Shown piece by piece: positions 1 through 9,737 of a stretch of DNA of 64,000 nucleotides (position 1 is the stretch's first letter; each line of letters begins with the position of its first letter). Below the pieces are notes generated by a model. It saw nothing but the letters and a program-made list of their open reading frames with translations, ran no database searches and was not told where the DNA came from. Made by a program: the position numbers and the translations under genes. Source of the stretch: Thiocapsa imhoffii (lineage in GTDB: Bacteria; Pseudomonadota; Gammaproteobacteria; Chromatiales; Chromatiaceae); NCBI RefSeq assembly GCF_016583985.1, contig NZ_NRSD01000010.1, positions 84,830-148,829 on the forward strand. The letters are read 5' to 3'.

Positions 1-136
1 AATCTTCGAATTGTTCTTCGAATTTGTCGAGGCGGCCACTTTCGGCAAATACTTTGAGGTTATCTTTAACACTTGCCTGACGTGTTTCTTCAATAATGTT
101 ACTGATGGCATCATTGAGTCTATCGTATTCTTTCAT
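1..136 (-). CDS. Hypothetical protein, N-terminal 45 residues only
   Basis: An open frame reads leftwards off the window from an ATG at 136-134. The visible part begins MKEYDRLNDAISNIIEETRQ and is polar, helical and rich in Asp, Glu and Lys. It is noticeably more AT-rich than the rest of the window, which suggests a different origin from the hsd genes next to it. I do not recognise the family and the rest lies outside the window. Confidence 0.45.
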   Translation of the reverse strand, partial: MKEYDRLNDAISNIIEETRQASVKDNLKVFAESGRLDKFEEQFED

Positions 137-472
137 ATCTTACTCCATTAACATCAACATACAGATGACATAACAATCGCTGCTTGAGTTATTTTCGAAA
201 TCTTCTAGTACGTGACCTGCATCACCCAATTCAGATAGAACAGCTCGCAAATGATTGGCATTACCCATTCAAAATAGCTGACGCAGGTTTTATCGAAAAA
301 TTTTTTCTTTTTCCTGACAACCGCTTACTTACATTCATTATAGAATAGATCTGCAGTTCTGGTACCGACATCAGCACATCAGCGTTGGCAATCTCGACCC
401 TAGACGTCATGGCAGCTCTGTATTGTCGCATTTGGCCCTGACATCATTTCTGCCTGGTAATCGATCGGTTAG
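137..472. other. AT-rich intergenic stretch
   Basis: About 335 bases with no credible gene. The part nearest 137 is AT-rich and should hold the promoter of the leftward gene. The rest, up to the end of the hsdM remnant, shows no clear repeat or hairpin. Confidence 0.4.
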
Positions 473-2075
473 TTATACCGACGGCAAACCCAACTCTTTT
501 AGATAGGCGTTGTGCTGCGCCGCCATGTCGTCAATATACTGGTCGATCTTGGCCACTCGTACCTTCACGGCGGCGAGGTCAATGTCCTCTTCCTGTGCTT
601 CGGTGCTGACTTAGTGGGAGATGTTCAGGTTGTAGTCGTTCTTCTCGATCTCCGCCATCGTAACGCGGCATAGCATAGCAGCTCTCTTCTGTTCAGAATT
701 GGTAGGTCTCGACGATCTTGTCGATGTGCTCGAGCTTGAGGACTCTCTGCCGCTTCCGTTTCTCAAAATGCTTGGCGGCGTTGATGAAGCGCACGTCATC
801 GGGTTTTTTGTATTTCTTCAGCACCAGGATGCAAACCGGAATACCGATCGAGAAGAAGAGATTGGACGGAAGGCCGATGACGGTGTCGATGTGGCCGTCT
901 TTGAGCAGTTTGGTGCGTATGCGGCTCTCGACGCAGCTACGGAAGAGCACGCCGTGGGGCAGATGGCCATGGTGCCTTCGCCGCTGAGTTAGAGGAACTC
1001 GTGCAGTAGAAAGGCGGAGTTGGCGGCGGACTTGGGCGCGAGTCCATGGTTCTTGAAGCGGAAGTCCTCGCCCAGTCCCTCGCTCGGCTCCCACCAATAG
1101 CTGAAGGGCGGATTGGCCACGACGGCGACGCATTTGAGCTTCTTGGCCGGGTTCATCTCGTTGAGTCGTGGCCCAGTCGTTGGTGAGGGTGTCGCCGTGG
1201 TAGATCTCGAACTCGCTGTCCTTCAATCCGTGCAGCAGCATGTTCATGCGCGCGAGGTTGTAGGTGGTGATGCTCTTTTCTTGACCGTCGAACATGCCAA
1301 TGCCGCGCAGCCCGATCTGTTGGCGCACGTTCAGCAGCAGTGAGGCCGAACCGCAGGCGAAATCCAGCACGCAGCGCAGTCGTGTCTTCTGCCCGGTGAC
1401 CGGTTCTTGGCTGTCGAGCGTGACAATGCGGGAGAGAATGGTCGAGAGGGTTTGCGGGGTGTAGAACTCCACGTTCTTCTTGCCCGCGCCTGCGGCAAAT
1501 TGTCCGATCAGGTATTTGTAGGTGTTACCAAGCATGTCCCTGGCGGTGGAGAATTGCGCGATGCCCTCGGCAATCTTGGCGATGATGATGCAGAGCGTTT
1601 TGTTGCGCTCGGCGGGTGTGGGTCCGTGCTTTTCGAAGCTGAGGTTGATCTCGGAAAAAAGACTCTGGCAGCTGCTGGCGAAGGATTCGTTCTCGATGTA
1701 CTGAAAGCCGCATTCCAGGGTTTGCCGCAGCTCGGCGTCCTGGGTGCGTGCGCGCTCGTAGATGCTGCTCCAGAGATAATCGGGGTGGATGACGTCATGA
1801 ACCTTGCAGCGTATCTGTTTCTCCAATTCCGGCACATCGGCGACGTTGTCAGCGTACCAGACGGACAGCGGTGCGCGGCAGTCTTCGCTGGACACTGTGA
1901 GGTAGTTCGGCCCGAGCTCCTTTTGCACGGCGGCCTCGTAGTTGTCGGAGAGGTCGCGCAGGAACAGGAACGACAGCATGTAGTCGAGGGGGTCTTCGGC
2001 GTTCATTGCGCCGTGCAGGTCGTCGTCGATGCTCCAGAGGGTTTTGCCGAGTTGGTTGAGCTGTTCTTGGGTCAT
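473..2075 (-). pseudogene. hsdM: Type I restriction-modification methyltransferase subunit, frameshifted
   Basis: HsdM is the adenine-methyltransferase subunit of type I restriction enzymes. The N-terminal helical domain is clear, and an AdoMet-binding segment (LDFACGSASLLLN) follows. The catalytic NPPF motif is encoded near 1100 but in another frame, so two roughly compensating frameshifts lie between about 1170 and 960. The frame returns for IDTVIGLPSNLFFSIGIP and ends early near 693. The typical HsdM tail (EIEKNDYNLNIS, then a helical end) continues to 473 with further frame changes and a stop. The gene is therefore broken in at least three places. It is followed directly by the hsdS and hsdR remnants, in the usual operon layout. 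Confidence 0.85.
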
Positions 2076-2722
2076 GCGGTAACCGCCTCCGGGCTGGGGA
2101 AGGGCTGCTGCATCAGCCCTTTTTCATGGGGCTTGGGGGCGGCAAGCTTGTCCGCCTGAACGGCGATCAGCGCGTCGAGGGAGGAGAGGCAGGCGGCGAT
2201 CTTTTGTTGTTCGTCTTCATATGTGGGAAGCGGAAAAGTACCAGAAAGGAACTTGGCGTTCTTAATTTTGATTGTATTCTTAGCACCTTTCTGTATCAGT
2301 GGTTCAAGATAAAGCTGAGTGTTTTCTGGTGATTCAAATAATGCATCGAGCATCGTTCAAAGCCCGATAGTTTCTGGTGAGAAAACGCCATACAGTGGCG
2401 AAACGATTACAAGGAAAGCAAGTTTTCTTTGCTTTAAAACCGCGAAAGAAAATTCGCCCTTAGGGCTTTTTTTGTATATAACATCATCTGGCAAAACCTG
2501 GTTGTAGTGATCGGTCGAAGATGCCGAAATTTTTCGGCCTAGATATTCTATTTGATTCACGAGACCTTTATCTACGGATACGGAAAATACTGTTTCTGCG
2601 CCATCGCTTTTCTTGTAATGCTGTGATAGCATATCTGAGAGTTGACGCAGCTCCCACTCCCCCGCCTCCCGAAATTCATGAAACCGCAACCTCGGCACCA
2701 ATCCTCTCGTCGGCTCGTTCAT
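2072..2722 (-). pseudogene. hsdS: Type I restriction specificity subunit, interrupted by an in-frame stop
   Basis: HsdS recognises the DNA target of a type I enzyme. The first part (2722-2357) resembles an N-terminal target-recognition domain. The second part (2353-2072) ends in the conserved helical region (LPTYEDEQQKIAACLSSLDA). Both are in the same frame, separated by one TGA at 2359-2357, so a single nonsense change splits the gene. Even read through, it gives about 217 residues, roughly half a normal two-domain HsdS. It overlaps hsdM by four bases and the gene before it by four. Its specificity is not predictable from sequence alone. Confidence 0.8.
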
Positions 2723-3366
2723 TGAGAGCGCTCCTTGAGATCATCGACGGTGTAAGGCGGCTGTTCATCTTCCATACCGCGCAACGCCTGATGCAGACTC
2801 ATATCGCTAAATTCAGCGGCTATCCATTCGTTATCGACGCTGTTTGGATCATTCACAGTAGCATTCATCTCGTGTAGATGATCAACGAAATGATAAACCT
2901 CAACTTGCTTGTCTGGTGGTCGTGCCTGAAATTTCTCGATCAGTTGTGCCTGATTCATCGTCACGATGAGGGTTTTTAGCTCGATCTGCGCCAGCGGCAG
3001 GATCACGTCGTAGCGATGGTGGCTGTTGTCGGTGTTGATGCGCAGTTGGTAGATGAACTCGAAGTCGTTCTTGCACCAGTCCTTGAGGTTGACCAGCATG
3101 AAATGCAGCGGGGTTCCGTCCTCGCGCTGGAGGTAGCCGTATTCGCGCAAGCGCTTGGCGGCCTGAAAGACATTGGCGCTGATGATCTCATCGCGCAGGC
3201 GGGCGAACTCGGAATCGGTGAGCGGAACGCGATTGAGGGCTTTGAACTTCTGGCGGAAGTTCTGCTCGAGCGTGGTCTTGTCGCGGATGTCGGGGCGATC
3301 GGTGTATTTCAGCGCCAGGAGCTTGTCGATCAGTTTTTGCTCGATCTCGGCTTCTTTCAGAGTCAT
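2719..3366 (-). pseudogene. hsdR N-terminal fragment fused in frame to a DUF2281-like antitoxin
   Basis: Residues 1 to about 132 match the start of a type I restriction subunit HsdR, including the nuclease-domain signature in RYDVILPLAQIELKTL. The protein then switches to MNQAQLIEKFQARPPDKQVE, which is the start of a DUF2281-type antitoxin of about 80 residues (an ATG lies near 2958). The remaining HsdR helicase and translocase regions are missing. The likely cause is a deletion that joined the two genes. The antitoxin part could still be made from its own ATG; no partner toxin is visible. The restriction function is lost. Confidence 0.7.
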
Positions 3367-3686
3367 CCGTGGTGTCGTCCCTGCGTCTTGTCACTGAGGG
3401 ATCGGCGTCCGCGATGGGAGTCGATCCCGCTGCGTCATACTGCGCGACATAGGCGATCGGTTGTTCATGTCAGGTCGCGTCGGTCTGCCGGGTACCGGTG
3501 GCCTGCCAGGCGCTACGCCCGGTGCTACTGATTAGGCGACACGCGCGCCACCTGCGCTCCAAGCCATGTTGACCGCGTCACGCTCAACAACCCGATCCTG
3601 CGGGCTTGGTCATCGCCATCCTGTTCACGATGCCTCTGAGCATAGCACCAGCGTCATGCTCCGACGCCGACCCCACACCAACCCGC

Positions 3687-3700
3687 TTGACCTCGGTCAA
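3687..3700. promoter_or_regulatory. FNR/ANR-like palindrome, copy 1
   Basis: The sequence is TTGACCTCGGTCAA, a perfect inverted repeat of TTGAC/GTCAA with four bases between, the form bound by FNR/CRP-family regulators. It lies about 270 bases before the 34-residue gene, which is far for direct promoter control. Functional use is inference. Confidence 0.35.
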
Positions 3701-3970
3701 GAGTTCGTCCGGATCAGTACGTGTGACCCTGTTGAACCCATGCCCTGCCGCAGTCGTGTCCTCCGATCGGGTCGGGCGACCGACCCCAAGATCCAGTGTT
3801 GTGCCGGGCCTCTTGGCACGGGCTGTGCTTTTCAGGAAAAGACCAAGTATTTTACTGAGTATTTCCCACGTGGTGTTTGTAGGATTCGTTGAAAGGGGTG
3901 GTTGCAGGCTTCAGTTCCAATTCGTCAGTTGCTCTGACTCCTTCAACCAATGACCGAATGAGGCGTTCCC

Positions 3971-4075
3971 ATGAGCGATGAAGTCTTGCAGAAACGGAAC
4001 CGTTGGGCCTTCTGGACCGCCGTGGCCATCTGTCTGGTGCCACTCGTGCCCTACGCCATCCTCGGTGGGTCCTGA
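3971..4075 (+). CDS. 34-residue single-helix membrane peptide, copy 1
   Basis: The product starts MSDEVLQKRNRWAFWTAV and continues as one hydrophobic helix of about 20 residues (FWTAVAICLVPLVPYAIL) with a charged N-terminus. It should sit in the inner membrane with the N-terminus inside. The second copy at 14466-14570 encodes an identical peptide although the DNA differs at several third positions, so the protein is under selection. A double hairpin follows, making this a stand-alone gene. I do not recognise it. It could be a small subunit of a membrane complex or a toxic peptide; the sequence does not decide. Confidence 0.65.
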   Translation: MSDEVLQKRNRWAFWTAVAICLVPLVPYAILGGS

Positions 4076-4113
4076 TCGCTCAGACGTGCGCCGCTGAGCG
4101 CACACGCACCACC

Positions 4114-4137
4114 ACACGGGGCTGACTGGCCCCGTGT
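4114..4137 (+). terminator. Intrinsic terminator after the 34-residue gene
   Basis: An eight-base GC-rich stem (ACACGGGG with CCCCGTGT) is followed by GTCGTTTTA. A second hairpin (GTGCGC/GCGCAC) lies at about 4086-4103. The same pair follows copy 2. Confidence 0.75.
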
Positions 4138-4315
4138 GTCGTTTTAGGGATCACCGTCCCCCCACTACCCTTCCCTTCACTTCTCCCCCGTCTGTTCGGA
4201 TCGCCCCCCTCTTTCGTCTTCCTTTTTTCGTCCACGCACGTCCACAGGCTCACTCTGTGAGCCAGTGCGGTCGGTATGCTCTGGAATCCTCGACCAGGAC
4301 ACATGGAGATGCCTG

Positions 4316-5062
4316 ATGAACGACCGTGATGCCTCGACCCCGACGGACGTGACCCTGGAGATATTGCGACAGTGGTATGGCGATCAGACCCTCGCGGTGT
4401 TGTGCGACTGGTTGGAGTGGGAGCGCCCCGCGCCCTTACGATCGCTGGTCTGGGCAAGCCCGAATGACGCCGTGCAGGGGCGCTTGGCCTTGGCCGGTGA
4501 ACCGGCGCTGACCCCGGATGAGCGGGCATTGCGGGTGGCGGTCGCGGAACGGCTGTTGGCGACGCTGCCGGAGCGTCGTGATACGTGGGCGGACGCGGGT
4601 GAAGCGGCGGAACTCGACCCTGAACCGGATGCGCTGACCCTGTGGCCGCGCCGGCTGTTCGAGATTGATTGGGCCGAGCCGGGCAGTCTGTTCATCGACA
4701 CCGAGACCTACTACGTGACCCATCTGCCGGGATTCGAGGTCGTGGGCGTGGCGGTGGTGGCGGATGCGGTGGATCGCTTGGGCTGCCGGACCTTGGCGCT
4801 CGGCTGGTTTCCAGCATCCTGGCCCGTTGGGGTCGGCGTGCGTCAGGTGGTGCTGGAGTGGTGGGGTCGGCTGGCGGGGCGTGGTGCGACGCGCTGGCAG
4901 CGACTCCTCGAGGCCGGGGAGATCGAGGCTAAGACGGTACGGGCCTGGGCACAGTCGGTGTGGGGGCGGTCGGTGCCGGTGGCGGAGGTGGTCGGAGTTG
5001 GGACCGCGTTGAGTGGAGCGGCTTGCAAGCCGGGCAGCGGGTGCGCTGACGGTCCCCGGTGA
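4316..5062 (+). CDS. Hypothetical acidic protein, 248 residues
   Basis: The ATG at 4316 has a GGAG about eight bases upstream. The protein is acidic and Trp-rich in its first two thirds (LAVLCDWLEWERPAPLRSLV, LTLWPRRLFEIDWAEPGSLF) and becomes Gly/Val/Ala-rich at the end. There is no signal peptide or clear membrane segment. I see no catalytic motif and do not recognise the family. The low-complexity C-terminus may mean the last 40 residues read past a lost stop or a frameshift. Confidence 0.45.
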   Translation: MNDRDASTPTDVTLEILRQWYGDQTLAVLCDWLEWERPAPLRSLVWASPNDAVQGRLALAGEPALTPDERALRVAVAERLLATLPERRDTWADAGEAAELDPEPDALTLWPRRLFEIDWAEPGSLFIDTETYYVTHLPGFEVVGVAVVADAVDRLGCRTLALGWFPASWPVGVGVRQVVLEWWGRLAGRGATRWQRLLEAGEIEAKTVRAWAQSVWGRSVPVAEVVGVGTALSGAACKPGSGCADGPR

Positions 5063-5177
5063 CAGTCCCCGCGGTGGTTGATAGGCTGGCTGGCCCCATC
5101 GACTGGGATGTGGACACCAGCCAGCGCACGCTGTTCGTGGGGCAATGAGCATTCGCCCAGCGAGGTGATGAGGCCGC

Positions 5178-7184
5178 TTAGAGCGGCCATACCACGAGCA
5201 GCAACGGAACGCTGACGGCGACGACCAGCAATTCCAGCGGTAAACCAAGCCGCCAGTAATCGCCGAAGCGGAATCCGCCGGGTCCCAGGATCAGCGTATT
5301 GTTCTGATGGCCGATGGGCGTCAGAAAGGCGCAGGAGGCGCCGATGGCAACCGCCATCAAAAAGCTGTCCGGGTTAACCCCCAATTGGCTGGCGATACTT
5401 AACGCGATCGGGCACATGACGGTTGCCGTGGCGGCGTTGTTCATGAAATCAGATAGCGTCATGGTGATGATCAGAACCAGTGCCAGTCCGATCACCGCAT
5501 TATTCCGCGCGACATCATCTAGCAGTGTTCTGGCCAGTAGATCGGCAGCCCCGGTATCGGCCATAGCCACTGCCAACGGCTTCAATGCTCCCAGCAGTAC
5601 GATGATCGGCCAGTCCACGGCCTCGTAGATTCGGCGCAGCGGGATCACACGCGTCAGCATGTAGCCAAGAACCCCAAGCGTGAAGGCCAACGCGGCGGGT
5701 AATATTCCGGTGGAGGCAAGCACAACCGAGCCCACCATGATCGCGACCGCGGTGACCGCCTTGCGCTTGTCCGGAATCAAAATCGCACGCTGCGCCAGGG
5801 GAATGCAGCGGTATGCGGATACGAAATTGCCGATCGCCTCTGATGTACCTTGCAGCAGCAAGACGTCACCTGCGTTCAGATGAGTCGAGCGCAGCCGCTT
5901 GGTTGACCGATGACCCTCCCGGGAAATCGCCAACAGGTTAATCCGAAATCGCATGCGGATGTGTAAATCAGCGGCGCTCCGGCCCTGCAGCAGCGAACCG
6001 GGCTGGACCACAAGTTCCTGGATGACGATCTCATCGTCGAGGCTGTTGTTCTTCGGCTGTTCACGCTCCCCTGTTTCTTCCTGCTTATCCTGCTCGGTCT
6101 GATCCTTGATCTTGACAGGCTCTTGATCAGTGCGGCGCTTACTCTGATTGGATTCAGCTATTGCGCTGGATAGCGGCTCTGCCAGGCTGACTGACTGCTT
6201 GCGCTGTTCATCTGCTCGGGCGTGTTCACCTTCTTCGTTGTTGCTCGGGGAGGGCAGCGGCGGCACGGTTTCCGCCAACCTCAGTCCGAGACGGGTCAAA
6301 GCGCCGCCCAGCGCTTCCGGATCTGCTTCGACCACCAGAATGTCTCCAGCCCTGAGGATTCTGACCGGGTCAGGCGGGGTCACTCGGTCATCATTGCGTG
6401 CCATGCCGACAATCTGGGCATCACTGTCATCCAGCAGTTGCTCGACTTCTCGCAGGGTTTTGCCGACGGCCTTGGCATTCTCTTCAATGCTCACTTCGAT
6501 TAGGTAGGTACCGGTATCGAAGCTGTCGGCGCCCTGTTTGTTCCGGTTGGGCACCAGCCAGCGCCCGGCGAGTACGGCGAAGATGATCCCAACCACCGCC
6601 ACCGGCAGCCCCACTGGAGTGAACTCGAACATGCTGAAGCCAAACCCAGTCTGATCTTCGCGGAAGTCGGCAACAATCAAATTGGGCGGGGTCCCGATCA
6701 GGGTTGTCATACCGCCGAGAATGGTGCCGAAAGCCAATGGCATCAGTGCCTTGCCGGGGGGTATGCCCTGGCGCACCGCGATCTGCATGGCAATTGGCAT
6801 CAGCAACGCCATGGCGCCGACGTTATTCATAAACGCCGAGAGGAACGCACCAATCAAAGTCAAGGCGCCAATGCTGGCCAAGGTGCTGTCTCGCTGGGGC
6901 AGGACTTTCTGCGCCATTGACTCCACGGCACCGGTGGTTTGCAGTCCGTAGCTGAGAATCAGCACCGCCGCAACCGTAATCACCGCTGGCTGTGAAAAGC
7001 CTTTGAAGGCCTGGTTGCCATCGATTAGACCAGCGAATACACATGCCATCAGAGCGATGAGCGCAACCACGTCATGTCGCAATCGGCCCCATAGGAACAA
7101 GCCAATCGTTCCCACCAAGATACTCAAGATCAAGGCTTGATCCATTGTCAGGATACTGAAGATCAAGGCCTGGTCCATCGTCAT
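5178..7184 (-). CDS. SLC13-family anion permease with two TrkA-C domains
   Basis: This is a 668-residue inner-membrane transporter of the divalent-anion:sodium symporter type. Two groups of hydrophobic helices carry the typical repeated signatures, including AFMNNVGAMALLMPIA and DFMNNAATATVMCPIALS. Between them lie two regulatory TrkA-C-like domains with an Asp/Glu/Lys-rich linker. Substrates in this family include sulfate and dicarboxylates; the exact one cannot be told. A 33-base tandem repeat at the 5' end gives two consecutive MDQALI starts (ATG at 7184 and at 7145), so the true start may be the inner one. It stands alone. Confidence 0.85.
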   Translation of the reverse strand: MTMDQALIFSILTMDQALILSILVGTIGLFLWGRLRHDVVALIALMACVFAGLIDGNQAFKGFSQPAVITVAAVLILSYGLQTTGAVESMAQKVLPQRDSTLASIGALTLIGAFLSAFMNNVGAMALLMPIAMQIAVRQGIPPGKALMPLAFGTILGGMTTLIGTPPNLIVADFREDQTGFGFSMFEFTPVGLPVAVVGIIFAVLAGRWLVPNRNKQGADSFDTGTYLIEVSIEENAKAVGKTLREVEQLLDDSDAQIVGMARNDDRVTPPDPVRILRAGDILVVEADPEALGGALTRLGLRLAETVPPLPSPSNNEEGEHARADEQRKQSVSLAEPLSSAIAESNQSKRRTDQEPVKIKDQTEQDKQEETGEREQPKNNSLDDEIVIQELVVQPGSLLQGRSAADLHIRMRFRINLLAISREGHRSTKRLRSTHLNAGDVLLLQGTSEAIGNFVSAYRCIPLAQRAILIPDKRKAVTAVAIMVGSVVLASTGILPAALAFTLGVLGYMLTRVIPLRRIYEAVDWPIIVLLGALKPLAVAMADTGAADLLARTLLDDVARNNAVIGLALVLIITMTLSDFMNNAATATVMCPIALSIASQLGVNPDSFLMAVAIGASCAFLTPIGHQNNTLILGPGGFRFGDYWRLGLPLELLVVAVSVPLLLVVWPL

Positions 7185-7995
7185 CTCGATTTCCCCCGCA
7201 AGGATGATCTAGGGAGCGTGGTTTTCTCGGCATTGGCGTAACGTGAAACGCTGACGCTTGATTCTGCCGACCTGTTCAGGCAGTCAATTGTCTGACGGCA
7301 AGCACGGAATCGGAGGCTGACCCTGGAAGGTCATCACACCATCGAGTGTGCTGGGTGACAGCCTGGCCGAGGACGACGGGGCCGGCTGAAAGCACTTGAG
7401 CCAAACGCTGGGGGAGAAGATGGAGCGGGTCGAGAATGCCCTCTTTGTTACCAACGTGGCGCGCATTGACCGCGTCATTGCTGATCTCAAGGTGGCCTTG
7501 GGGACCAAACGCCTGAAGACCGGCACCTCTTGTTGCGGCGAGCGGGTTGAGACATGCAACCCATTCACGAGGACCGAGGAAGCGCTTGGGAGTTCCGCCG
7601 AATATGCGGGACGAGGGGGCTTTGTACACGTTGAGTGGGAAATCGAGGGCTTCGTCAGCGGCAGCGTTCTCACGTCTTTCTTATAATAATCAGATTTTTA
7701 TGCATCCAACCGACACACCTGAGCATGGCACTCTGAGTCACGCCCCGACGCCGATCCCACGCCAACCCGCTTAACCGCCGTCAAGACTTCCGGCGGATTG
7801 CGGCATCGATGACCATTCGACCTGAGAGACCCCTCCCCTTCGATCTGCACGGCGATAAGCGCCCGAGCGGTTTCCCGGCACCCTAGCGGAGGGACCAGAC
7901 TCGACGCGCCCCTGTTCCAGCGTCATGATGCGCGGCAGTCGACGATCATCCGCGTGGATGATTAGGATCTTTCTTCACCAGGCACGCCGCGCATC
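7185..7995. other. Intergenic region with a third copy of the FNR-like element
   Basis: No convincing gene. Open frames of 96-129 codons overlap on both strands at about 7276-7686, but none shows recognisable motifs or a good ribosome site. Around 7725-7800 a piece of the long direct repeat returns, with a degenerate palindrome TTAACCGCCGTCAA at 7771-7784. Confidence 0.4.
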
Positions 7996-8433
7996 ATGTT
8001 ATCGAACCATGAAACCTTCTTCGCCCTCGACCGCTTTGCGGTGGTTGGCCGCTCCCAGGTTAAGCCCTTCCCGCTCCTCAGCTACCGCCGCCTCAAGGCG
8101 CTGGGCAAGACGGTCCATGCCATCGATCCGAGCACCGATCGCATCGACGGTGATCCTGCCTATCCTGATCTCGCGGCGTTGCCTGGGCCGGTCGAGGGCC
8201 TGATCATTGAGACGCCCAAGGCCGAGGTCCACGACTGGGTCAGCGCCGCCGCCGCGCTCGGGATTCGTGATGTCTGGGTCCATCAGAGACATGAGACCCC
8301 GGAGGCGCTGGCGGTAGCCGAGACGCATGGGATCAACCTGCGCACTGGGAGCTGCGCAGTGATGTATCTCGATCCGGGTGTGTCCGTCCACGGTCTGCAC
8401 AAGCTCATTATGAAGCTCACTGGCCGTTATTAA
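7996..8433 (+). CDS. CoA-binding domain protein (YccU-like), 145 residues
   Basis: A single Rossmann-type CoA-binding domain: a short start, FALDRFAVVGRSQVKPFPLL with the nucleotide loop, then KTVHAIDPST, GLIIETPKAE and a GIRDVWVHQ segment. The length fits the stand-alone YccU type. These cytosolic proteins bind CoA, but their cellular role is not settled. No operon partner is visible; the next gene begins 160 bases later on the same strand. Confidence 0.8.
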   Translation: MLSNHETFFALDRFAVVGRSQVKPFPLLSYRRLKALGKTVHAIDPSTDRIDGDPAYPDLAALPGPVEGLIIETPKAEVHDWVSAAAALGIRDVWVHQRHETPEALAVAETHGINLRTGSCAVMYLDPGVSVHGLHKLIMKLTGRY

Positions 8434-8596
8434 GCGCGGCGATCCCAGTCGCTGACGCACCCGTGCCCGTGCGCCTCGATCTGATCTGGACCGAGCTGAG
8501 GTTGGAGCGACCCTCGCGTTGCTGGGGTCGCGCGCTGGCCAAGCGTGAGGGCGCGGGGTTAGTCTGCCTGCCTCAGTATGCGGAGGGAGCACCGGC

Positions 8597-9604
8597 ATGA
8601 GCACCGGACAGAGAATCCTACAGTGGCTGCGCACGACACTGTTGCAGATCGACGCGGACTGGCTCGAGGAGACCCCGAACGGCTACCGTTGGTGGCCGCA
8701 CCAGCAGGCGCAGACGCTGGAGGTCATCGGTCAGGAGATCGGTCCCGACGGCGTGATGGCAGATCTGGTGCAGGTGCGCACCGCACTGCTGGGCGACCTG
8801 GACCTCGACGCCGAGGCGCTGGAGGTGCTCCAAGCGGTGGCACTGCGCACCGCCGGGATGGCCGGACCGGTCTACGATCCGGACCGCCGGACGTTGGATC
8901 TCTGCTCGCTGGTGCGGGTGTACGACGACATCGAGCCGTGGATGCAGCGCCTGATTGGCATGGCCGCCGTGCTGCAACTGCGCGATGCCTGGTGGGGTGC
9001 GACGGCTATGGCCGAGGCGCTGAGCGCGGTTCCCGCCCACACGCCCCATCCGGTGCGTGGATTCCGCGCGGAGGCGGACGCGCGCGTCGCCGAGGCCCTG
9101 GTGGTGATCGATGCCGAGGGCCAGGCACCCTCGCGTTGGGCGGGCGAGGAGCTGGCACGTCTCGCCGAGACCGACCTGAACCGCTCCCCCGCCCTGAAGG
9201 GCTTCGGGGATGCCCGGGGGTTCACCGTGGAGTTCCCCCATGGAGCCGACAGTGTCTCGCTCTGCGAGGTGGCAACGGACCAGCCCCATCCCTGGTACGG
9301 CCAGGGTCTGGCGCTGCGGCAACGCTTCCCCGTCACCCTGACCGCGCCCGAGGCGGGGTGGCGTCTAGCGCTCGAGCTCAACGCCCGCGCCCTGGGCAGG
9401 GCGCCGATGGGCTATGGATTCGGCAGCTTTGGCTACGAGGAGGACACGCTCACCTTCCATGCCTTCCACCCAAACGCGATCCAGCGACAGGGTTTGGTGG
9501 CGAACCTCTATCTGTCCTGTGCCGAGCGGGCGCGGATGCTGTCGCGACTCCTGACCGGGGTTGAAGCGCATCGTGCAGGAACACATTCGCCAGCAGCGGA
9601 CTGA
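8597..9604 (+). CDS. Hypothetical protein, 335 residues
   Basis: The ATG follows a strong GGAGGGAG site. The protein is soluble with no signal peptide. The first half is acidic and helical (LQIDADWLEETPNGYRWWPH, LCSLVRVYDDIEPWMQRLIG), and the second half looks alpha/beta with aromatic-rich segments (GYGFGSFGYEEDTLTFHAFH). The overall pattern recalls type III secretion chaperone or YbjN-like folds, but this is only an impression. It has good coding character and no frame breaks. Confidence 0.6.
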   Translation: MSTGQRILQWLRTTLLQIDADWLEETPNGYRWWPHQQAQTLEVIGQEIGPDGVMADLVQVRTALLGDLDLDAEALEVLQAVALRTAGMAGPVYDPDRRTLDLCSLVRVYDDIEPWMQRLIGMAAVLQLRDAWWGATAMAEALSAVPAHTPHPVRGFRAEADARVAEALVVIDAEGQAPSRWAGEELARLAETDLNRSPALKGFGDARGFTVEFPHGADSVSLCEVATDQPHPWYGQGLALRQRFPVTLTAPEAGWRLALELNARALGRAPMGYGFGSFGYEEDTLTFHAFHPNAIQRQGLVANLYLSCAERARMLSRLLTGVEAHRAGTHSPAAD

Positions 9605-9737
9605 CAAGCCGCCTTGCGGCGTGCCTCGATCTCGACACTGTAGGGTTCCATCCGGCATCGCCGATACCTTCGAGGACATGCAGGCCCTGTCGGCGCAATC
9701 GTGCAGCTGCGCGGGGGTGTAGGCTTCCAGGATCAGC

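Larger units (their letters stand above)
3585..4170 (+). repeat. Long direct repeat, copy 1 (34-aa peptide gene cassette)
   Basis: This stretch is repeated with moderate divergence at about 14095-14700. The match covers an upstream region with an FNR-like palindrome, a near-identical block from about 3842 to 3900, the 34-residue gene and its terminator. A shorter piece containing only the palindrome region recurs at about 7725-7800. The two main copies flank the permease, reductase and BREX genes, so they could have recombined and bounded that segment. Confidence 0.75.

Noticed and set aside
1407..2159. A plus-strand 250-codon frame opposite hsdM.
   Set aside because: It is the complement of a clear HsdM coding region.
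7276..7686. Transposase remnant between the permease and the CoA-binding gene.
   Set aside because: Open frames exist but none shows a DDE, HUH or serine recombinase motif.
8578..9564. A 328-codon frame overlapping the hypothetical gene at 8597.
   Set aside because: Its Arg/Gly/Ala-rich product is typical of a shadow frame in GC-rich DNA; the 8597 frame has the ribosome site and protein-like composition.
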